Shown: piece by piece, positions 15,298-19,824 of the stretch
How the letters are laid out: each line of letters begins with the position of its first letter
Numbering within the stretch: the stretch's first letter is position 1
Origin: Anaerolineaceae bacterium UBA5211
GTDB lineage: Bacteria > Chloroflexota > Anaerolineae > Anaerolineales > Anaerolineaceae
NCBI GenBank assembly: GCA_002412595.1
Contig: DHVJ01000041.1
Span: forward strand, 1 to 19,824
DNA length: 19,824 nucleotides
Direction of reading: 5' to 3'
Made by a program: the position numbers and the translations under genes
Notes under the pieces: generated by a model
Told to the model about the DNA's origin: nothing
The model's input: only the letters and a program-made list of their open reading frames with translations
Databases searched by the model: none

Positions 15298-16766
15298 TTG
15301 GGCCAGTCCTTTCCACCAATCATCCTGCCCAAACGTTCTTCATCCAGTCCGGCAGAATCCAGCGGTTCCGAAATTCGCCCGCTGAAAAAGACCAGAATGC
15401 GGTCTGCGTAAAAAGTCAATTCGTCCAGGTCAGCTGATGAGAAAATGATGGATGTGGCTGCCTGGCAGCGTTCCCGTAAAATAGACCAAATCCAGTTGGT
15501 TGATTCAATATCCAGCCCACGGGTCGGGTTCTCCAGCAACAACAATTGTGCCGGATCTTGCAGCAGGGAAAGCAGCAGCCGCTGTTGGTTGCCGCCGGAA
15601 AGTTCTTCAGAATAAGTCGCGGAGCGCCCTTTAATATTGAAACGCTGGATGCGTTCCTCTGTGGTTTTGTGGCTCTTTCTGGAATCGATAAATATTTTCT
15701 TTTCACAATCAGAAAGAATATAATGCTCTTCCAGGGTCATACCCGGTACCAGGCCTTCTTCCATTCTGGCAGTGGGCACATAGAATATTCCCCGCTTCTG
15801 ATATTCATAACAATTCCTGCCAAATAAATCCTCATCGCCAAAGCGGATATGCCCGCTGCTGGGTTGTTTCATGCCGGCCAGGGCTTGCAAGAATTGGCGC
15901 TGTCCGGAACCTTCCATACCGGCCAGACCAATGACTTCACCCGCGTACAGGTCAAAGTTGACATTCTCAATCGCGATGCGGAAATCTTCGATGTTCAAAT
16001 TTTGGACGGACATACAAACATCCCGCGTACGGGCATGCGCCGTACGAGTGCGCGTGATTTGGCGGCCAAACATCAATTTGACCAGGTCGTTTTCATCAAA
16101 TGGCGCTTCCCGTTCCCCAATCAGGCAGCCCTTGCGCAGTACGACCGCCCGGCTGCATAACTCCTTCACCTCTTCCAGCTTGTGCGAAACAAAAATGATG
16201 GTCTTCCCCTGCCCAGCCAATTTTTTCAAAGCTGAAAACAGTACTTCCTGTTGTAAAGCGCTGATGCCGGTCGTCGGTTCATCCAATATCAGAAGTTCCA
16301 CGCCTAACCACAGTAAGCGTGCCAGCTCAAGTTGTTGGCGCTCTCCCACAGTCAGGTCCCCTACAGAACCATCCAGGTCAAGATTAAAACCCAAATCCTC
16401 CTGGATATTCATGAGAGCCTGCCAATCTGTGGCGTCTGTCCTTGTACGGTCGGAACGCTGATTCCAAATTTGCAGATCCTCCCGAATGGTCATGGATGGA
16501 AAATCGTGCGGGTCCTGGTGCAGCATACCGATGCCTAAACGCAATGCATCCGCAGGACTGTTCAAATTTTGTTCTTCCCCATTAATTAAAATTTCCCCGT
16601 TGTCTTTACAGATCAATCCGGAGAGAATTTTCATCAGGGTACTTTTTCCCGCGCCATTTTCACCTAACAATCCAAGAATTTGACCGGGTTCAATGGTCAG
16701 CGATACATCGTTGTTCGCATGCACGCTTCCAAAATATTTATGAATGTTTTTTAATTGTATATGCAT
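15294..16766 (-). CDS. BMP-family ABC importer, double ATPase (NupO/YufO-like)
   Basis: A 490-residue protein with two fused nucleotide-binding domains that powers the importer. NBD1 is intact: Walker A GENGAGKST (35-43), signature LTVGERQ (138-144), Walker B LLILDEP (158-164) and H-loop SHKLEE. NBD2 is degenerate, as is usual in this family. Its Walker A reads GMEGSGQRQ (283-291) with Gln for Lys, its signature is LSGGNQQ (389-395), and its Walker B is LLLLENP, with Asn for the catalytic Glu. Only one site should therefore hydrolyse ATP. The ATG lacks a good Shine-Dalgarno and follows a stem-loop after the lipoprotein gene, so its expression is probably lower than that of the binding protein. 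Confidence 0.95.
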   Translation of the reverse strand: MHIQLKNIHKYFGSVHANNDVSLTIEPGQILGLLGENGAGKSTLMKILSGLICKDNGEILINGEEQNLNSPADALRLGIGMLHQDPHDFPSMTIREDLQIWNQRSDRTRTDATDWQALMNIQEDLGFNLDLDGSVGDLTVGERQQLELARLLWLGVELLILDEPTTGISALQQEVLFSALKKLAGQGKTIIFVSHKLEEVKELCSRAVVLRKGCLIGEREAPFDENDLVKLMFGRQITRTRTAHARTRDVCMSVQNLNIEDFRIAIENVNFDLYAGEVIGLAGMEGSGQRQFLQALAGMKQPSSGHIRFGDEDLFGRNCYEYQKRGIFYVPTARMEEGLVPGMTLEEHYILSDCEKKIFIDSRKSHKTTEERIQRFNIKGRSATYSEELSGGNQQRLLLSLLQDPAQLLLLENPTRGLDIESTNWIWSILRERCQAATSIIFSSADLDELTFYADRILVFFSGRISEPLDSAGLDEERLGRMIGGKDWPK

Positions 16767-16780
16767 GAATAATTAGAATG

Positions 16781-16811
16781 AGGGGAAGGACCGCCCAGGT
16801 ATCCTTCCCCT
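16781..16811 (-). terminator. Strong stem-loop between the lipoprotein and ATPase genes (attenuator or RNA-stabilising)
   Basis: A perfect 10-bp stem, AGGGGAAGGA with TCCTTCCCCT, closes an 11-nt loop 15 bp after the lipoprotein stop codon. On the minus strand it is followed by CATTCTAATTATT, only moderately U-rich, so termination would be partial. This is a common arrangement behind binding-protein genes: it protects the upstream message and reduces expression of the transporter genes. That role is inferred from position. Confidence 0.65.
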
Positions 16812-16825
16812 TTACTGACTAAGAG

Positions 16826-18118
16826 TTATTCAGCTGCTGAGCTTAGGCCAATCATGCCTTCCAGCAACTGCGGCAGGTACCAAATCTGGTAATCGGTGGC
16901 AACTTCGCCATCAGCCAGATATTCCGTACCGTCCTGCAAGTTCATCGGGCCGGTCCACAGATTCAAACCGCCGGCCAATTCAGCGATGAATTCATCCACC
17001 ATGGCCGCGTTTTCTGCACTGAGTGCATCGCCCTTATTGAAACCAATCATGGAGGTATCTTTGTTATTGATATCCGTCCAATCCGGATCTAACCACTCCC
17101 AGGTGTTGGTCCAGGTACCGTCAATGGCTTCCTGGATAGCTGCCTTGTAGCTGGGACCCCAGTTGAAATAAGGGACACCCAGGCAAACTTCCGGAGCCTG
17201 TTCACAGGCGCCTTCGTAATCGTAAGGAATGGCGTAAGCCGTCTGGCCGCCATCGGCGAATTTCTTGGCTTCCACCAAAGCTTCGGTGGTGTCGATGCCG
17301 GAGATGACAACGTCATAACCGCTGTTGAAGAAATCGTCGGTGACCTGTGAAGGGTCTGAGGTAACACCGGGGATATTGAACCAGAAACCGATCCAGTTAA
17401 CTTCGAAAGTCAAATCGGCCGGGTCCTTGCCTGCGTAATTATCCCAGCAGTACTCTGCTCCTAAGTAGGCGGATGCTGCCAGGCGGCGGGTTTCTTCATT
17501 GATCAGCGGGCCAAGGAAACCGATCTTGCCGGTTTCGGAGGTCAGGGCAGCCGCGCAGCCGGCAATCATCTTGCCATATTCCATGCGGCCCATGATGTTC
17601 TTCATGTTGGCCAATTCCTGGTAATTTGCGCCTTCTGCCCACTGGGTATCGCCTGTGGAGTAGATCACGTAAACATCAGGATGATTGACGGCAAACTCGA
17701 CAGCGCTGTCTTTCATATCATCCGAGTTGAAGATGATGAGATTGGCTCCCTTGGAAACCAGTTCTTCCGCAAGCTGTGCTGCGGTTGTGCCGGGCCGATC
17801 TGAAGTATTGACTTTGTCAATATAGATCATGGATGTGCCGGGGATCTGGTCTTCAACGTACAAGCCGGCGTCATAATGCGCCTGATCCCAACCTTTGTTG
17901 TTATATACACCCACCATCAGAACACCGAAAACGAAATCATTGCTTGCGGCTTCTTCTGCGGCCGGTTCAGCAGCTTCTTCTGCCGGTGCTGCTTCTTCCA
18001 TCGCAGGTTCAACGACTTCTGCGGCAGCTTCCTCCGTTGCTGCCGTGCCACAGGCAGCCAACAAAAGTGACGCTACCATTAGGGAACCTAGAACTTTGAA
18101 AAACTTATTTTTGCTCAT
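16826..18118 (-). CDS. BMP/PnrA-family substrate-binding lipoprotein
   Basis: The extracytoplasmic receptor of the ABC importer. With the start at 18118 it has 430 residues. A basic N-terminus (MSKNKFFK), hydrophobic core and lipobox LAAC place the acylated cysteine at residue 23. An Ala/Glu/Pro linker (about 25-60) tethers the binding domain. That domain begins FVFGVLMVGVYNNKGWDQAHYDAG and matches the BMP-family start with its Asn-Lys/Asp-Gly-x-x-x-Gln ligand loop. A TTG ten codons upstream (18148) also opens the frame, but GGAGGAG lies between it and the ATG, so 18118 is preferred. Known members bind purine nucleosides; others bind different solutes. It is preceded by a near-consensus promoter and followed by a stem-loop. 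Confidence 0.95.
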   Translation of the reverse strand: MSKNKFFKVLGSLMVASLLLAACGTAATEEAAAEVVEPAMEEAAPAEEAAEPAAEEAASNDFVFGVLMVGVYNNKGWDQAHYDAGLYVEDQIPGTSMIYIDKVNTSDRPGTTAAQLAEELVSKGANLIIFNSDDMKDSAVEFAVNHPDVYVIYSTGDTQWAEGANYQELANMKNIMGRMEYGKMIAGCAAALTSETGKIGFLGPLINEETRRLAASAYLGAEYCWDNYAGKDPADLTFEVNWIGFWFNIPGVTSDPSQVTDDFFNSGYDVVISGIDTTEALVEAKKFADGGQTAYAIPYDYEGACEQAPEVCLGVPYFNWGPSYKAAIQEAIDGTWTNTWEWLDPDWTDINNKDTSMIGFNKGDALSAENAAMVDEFIAELAGGLNLWTGPMNLQDGTEYLADGEVATDYQIWYLPQLLEGMIGLSSAAE

Positions 18119-18167
18119 ATTTTTTTCTCCTCCATTTATTATTGACAAAATAGAGCCGTTTTTCCTG

Positions 18168-18186
18168 GCGTTTGATAAAAAAACGC
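18168..18186 (-). promoter_or_regulatory. Stem-loop at the 5' end of the lipoprotein message
   Basis: On the minus strand GCGTTT-TTTTATC-AAACGC forms a perfect 6-bp stem with a 7-nt loop, starting within about two bases of the predicted transcription start (near 18188). A hairpin this close to the 5' end usually protects mRNA from 5'-dependent decay. The remaining leader (about 50 nt) is AU-rich and I see no known riboswitch signature in it. Confidence 0.45.
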
Positions 18187-18194
18187 TCCACTTA

Positions 18195-18222
18195 ATTGTA
18201 GAGCAATTACTTGCTCTGTCAA
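18195..18222 (-). promoter_or_regulatory. Sigma-70-type promoter of the ABC importer operon
   Basis: On the minus strand the -35 box is TTGACA (18222-18217, perfect) and the -10 box is TACAAT (18200-18195, one mismatch), with a 16-nt spacer. The start should be near 18188, giving a leader of about 70 nt before the GGAGGAG site and the ATG at 18118. The promoter lies in the 183-bp gap after carbamate kinase, so the importer and downstream genes can be transcribed separately from the carbamoyltransferase-kinase pair. Confidence 0.8.
18201..18216. promoter_or_regulatory. Perfect palindrome filling the promoter spacer: probable operator
   Basis: The whole 16-nt spacer between the -35 and -10 boxes is GAGCAA-N4-TTGCTC, a perfect inverted repeat with 6-bp arms. 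A dimeric regulator bound here would block RNA polymerase directly, so repression of the importer operon is the simplest reading. MerR-type activation is less likely because the spacer is 16 rather than 19 nt. No regulator gene is in the window. Confidence 0.6.
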
Positions 18223-18239
18223 CCAGCGGAGCATTCTAA

Positions 18240-18303
18240 TCTAAACATTTTGATTAATCAATTGTTTAGACAATCTTTAAGTTTTATGTCCTACAAATTG
18301 TCT
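18240..18303. promoter_or_regulatory. Nested and overlapping inverted repeats upstream of the importer promoter
   Basis: Four inverted repeats overlap here. Arms TCTAAACA (18240-18247) and TGTTTAGA (18263-18270) enclose a perfect 12-bp palindrome TTGATTAATCAA (18250-18261). ATTGT and ACAAT arms pair at 18261-18274. AGACAAT (18268-18274) pairs with ATTGTCT (18297-18303), which runs into the carbamate kinase stop codon. The AT-rich composition and missing U-run argue against a simple terminator. The layout, 20-80 bp upstream of the -35 box, fits activator or repressor binding. TTGAT-N2-ATCAA resembles FNR half-sites but has two bases too few. Confidence 0.45.
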
Positions 18304-19255
18304 AATCTTGTACGATCCAGGTTCCGGTTTCGCCTTTCAGCGCTCGCCCGATATTTTCCGGGTTGGTGATGATGGCCTGTTTTCCGCCCGCTTCCAGGAA
18401 CCAAATAATAGCTTGCATTTTGGGTGCCATGGAACCCTTGGCGAAATGTGTTCCTTCTGCCAAATACCCCTTGGCTTCCGAAAGCGTCATGCGGTCAATT
18501 TGCTTCTCATCCGGTTTGCCGAAGTTGAGAGCCACCTTCTCCACTGCGGTGGAGATCAGGAACAGATCCGCATTGATTTCACGCGCCAGCAGTGAAGAAG
18601 CGTAATCCTTGTCGATCACCGCCGCTACACCTTTGACTTCATTATCTTCCATCACAACCGGAATACCGCCGCCGCCCACAGTAATCACAATGTGACCCGC
18701 AGCAATCAATTCCTTAATGGAAGGAAGCTCAATGACTTCCTGTGGAATGGGGGAAGCCACCACACGCCGCCATCCGCGGCCGGCATCTTCAACAATCTGC
18801 CAGCCCAAATTCGCGGCACGGTTCTTGGCTTCATCTTCCTCCATGAAACCGCCAATGGGTTTACTGGGGTTCTGGAAAGCCGGGTCATTCGCGTCCACGC
18901 GCATCTGGCTGATGACCGTGGCCACCGGCTTATGGATACCGCGTTTGCGCAGTTCATTCTGGAGCGTTTGGGTCAATGAGTACCCAATTGCGCCCTGGCT
19001 GTCGGCTCCGCATACGTCCAATGGGATCTCATGCATGCCTTCAACTTTGTGCGCAATTTCGGAACGGCGCAGGATGAATCCCACCTGCGGGCCGTTGCCG
19101 TGCCCGATGGCCACATTCCAACCGGCTTCAATCATGTCGGCAATGTGGAAAGTGGTTTCCTTGGCAGCCTGGTATTGGTCTTCAACAGATACTTTGGCTT
19201 TGCTTTTAATCAGTGAATTACCGCCGATGGCAACAACCGCAACTTGGTCTTTCAT
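18302..19255 (-). CDS. arcC: Carbamate kinase
   Basis: The enzyme transfers phosphate from carbamoyl phosphate to ADP, giving ATP, ammonia and CO2, and acts in fermentative catabolism in the cytoplasm. The 317-residue length is normal. Family motifs are AIGGNSL (9-15), GHGNGPQVG (51-59), SKPIGGF (131-137), GRGWRRVVASPIP (159-171), VGGGGIP (193-199), IDKDYAS (214-220) and KGSMAPK (273-279). AGGAG lies four bases before the ATG. It starts 13 bp after the carbamoyltransferase stop, the usual pairing in arginine-deiminase, agmatine and yge/yqe-type pathways. No arginine deiminase or antiporter is visible, and the importer downstream is of nucleoside type, so a ureide pathway is favoured. Confidence 0.97.
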   Translation of the reverse strand: MKDQVAVVAIGGNSLIKSKAKVSVEDQYQAAKETTFHIADMIEAGWNVAIGHGNGPQVGFILRRSEIAHKVEGMHEIPLDVCGADSQGAIGYSLTQTLQNELRKRGIHKPVATVISQMRVDANDPAFQNPSKPIGGFMEEDEAKNRAANLGWQIVEDAGRGWRRVVASPIPQEVIELPSIKELIAAGHIVITVGGGGIPVVMEDNEVKGVAAVIDKDYASSLLAREINADLFLISTAVEKVALNFGKPDEKQIDRMTLSEAKGYLAEGTHFAKGSMAPKMQAIIWFLEAGGKQAIITNPENIGRALKGETGTWIVQD

Positions 19256-19268
19256 ATATCTCCTTTTT

Positions 19269-19824
19269 TTAACCCATGGTCAGCGCCATGACAGCTTTCT
19301 GTGCGTGTAATCGGTTTTCAGCTTCGTCATACACAACAGAGTTCAGGCCGTCAATAACGCCGTCCGTAACCTCAATATTTCGGTCTGCTGGCAGGGGATG
19401 CATGTAAATTGCGTCATCTTTTGCCAGTTTCATACGTTTTTCGTTGGTGATCCAATCCGAATATTTATCGGTAATGGCTTTGCCTTCATCAAGGTCCGTG
19501 GTGGTTACCAGCGGGCCCCAGGATTTGGCATACACGATGTCCGCATCTTTGAAAGCTTCATCCATATCCGTTACCACGTCAAAGCCCACACCGGCTTTTT
19601 TAGCTTCTGCCTGTGCCATGTCCATGATTTCGGGCATCAGTTTGAACTCCGGCGGGTGCGCCAATACCACATCGCAGCCAAAGCGCGGCATCTGCAGGAC
19701 CAGGGACTGCGGAACAGAGACGGGTTTGGAATAAGAAGATGCGTACGCCCAGGAAACCACCATCTTTTTCTTGCGCAGATCGCGACCTTTCTTTTCCCAA
19801 ATGGTCATCAGGTCGGCCAGGCAC
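19269..19824 (-). CDS. Carbamoyltransferase, C-terminal part (YgeW-like/ornithine carbamoyltransferase superfamily), truncated by the window edge
   Basis: The reading frame continues to the right edge; the last visible codons give CLADLMTIWEKKG, matching the LADLxT helix after the HPxQ substrate motif of carbamoyltransferases, so the N-terminal carbamoyl-phosphate domain lies outside. An internal ATG at 19808 is not the start. SWAYASSYSKPVSVPQ and DVVLAHPPEFKLMPEI resemble, from memory, the knotted YgeW protein of E. coli more than catabolic ornithine transcarbamylase. The C-terminal segment MHPLPADRNIEVTD and then DEAENRLHAQKA is ornithine-carbamoyltransferase-like, except that Pro replaces the usual Cys of HCLP. 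The substrate is therefore uncertain: ornithine, putrescine, or a 2,3-diaminopropionate-type acceptor. Pairing with carbamate kinase implies it runs towards carbamoyl phosphate. Confidence 0.9.
   Translation of the reverse strand, partial: CLADLMTIWEKKGRDLRKKKMVVSWAYASSYSKPVSVPQSLVLQMPRFGCDVVLAHPPEFKLMPEIMDMAQAEAKKAGVGFDVVTDMDEAFKDADIVYAKSWGPLVTTTDLDEGKAITDKYSDWITNEKRMKLAKDDAIYMHPLPADRNIEVTDGVIDGLNSVVYDEAENRLHAQKAVMALTMG

Noticed and set aside
18119..18148. Ten-codon longer start (TTG at 18148) for the substrate-binding lipoprotein
   Set aside because: A strong GGAGGAG site lies inside the extension and the ATG at 18118 gives a normal lipoprotein signal peptide.
18250..18261. TTGATTAATCAA as an FNR/CRP-family site
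   Set aside because: The half-sites match, but the spacer is two bases instead of four, so it is only recorded as a palindrome.
1..19824. CRISPR arrays, insertion sequences, tRNA genes, prophage or anti-phage systems
   Set aside because: Intergenic gaps are too short, no direct-repeat array or transposase motif is visible, and all long frames are accounted for by the listed genes.

Overview
The window looks like part of a chromosome from an anaerobic bacterium, most likely a Chloroflexota of the Anaerolineae type. That placement is inference. It rests on the selenocysteine factor SelB, a substrate-binding lipoprotein with an Ala/Glu/Pro-rich linker, an L21 protein with a long Lys/Ala/Thr tail, and ATP-yielding carbamoyl-phosphate chemistry. 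No 16S or other taxonomic marker is present. Every gene I can support lies on the minus strand, so the order below runs from high to low coordinates. Coding density is very high, and no gene-free stretch reaches 300 bases.

Region 1 (19824 to about 7457) reads as a catabolic cluster. It starts at the edge with a truncated carbamoyltransferase of the knotted YgeW type, followed by carbamate kinase. A 183-bp regulatory gap follows, with a near-consensus promoter whose spacer is a perfect palindrome. Then come a complete BMP-family (purine-nucleoside-type) ABC importer (lipoprotein, double ATPase, two permeases), a threonine-synthase-like PLP enzyme, a GT2 glycosyltransferase, a second and larger fold-type II PLP enzyme, an unrecognised 198-residue protein and a dihydropyrimidinase/hydantoinase. 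Working hypothesis: the importer brings in a purine, pyrimidine or hydantoin-like compound and the hydantoinase opens its ring. The carbamoyltransferase would then release carbamoyl phosphate, carbamate kinase would make ATP, and a PLP lyase would deaminate the remaining amino acid. This resembles the E. coli yge/yqe/hyuA purine cluster, but with different PLP enzymes.

Region 2 (7450 to 3887) holds three tightly coupled membrane proteins related to complex I/Mrp/Hyf membrane-arm subunits: a NuoL/M-like, a HyfE/NuoK-like and a NuoN/M-like protein. No hydrophilic or redox subunits are present. Several residues of the canonical proton path appear to be replaced.

Region 3 (3843 to 1) holds a large soluble coiled-coil protein, selB, and then the ribosomal protein pair rplU-rpmA. 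The ribosomal pair has its own perfect-consensus promoter (TTGACA, 17 nt, TATAAT), whose -35 box contains the selB stop codon, followed by a structured leader of about 108 nt.
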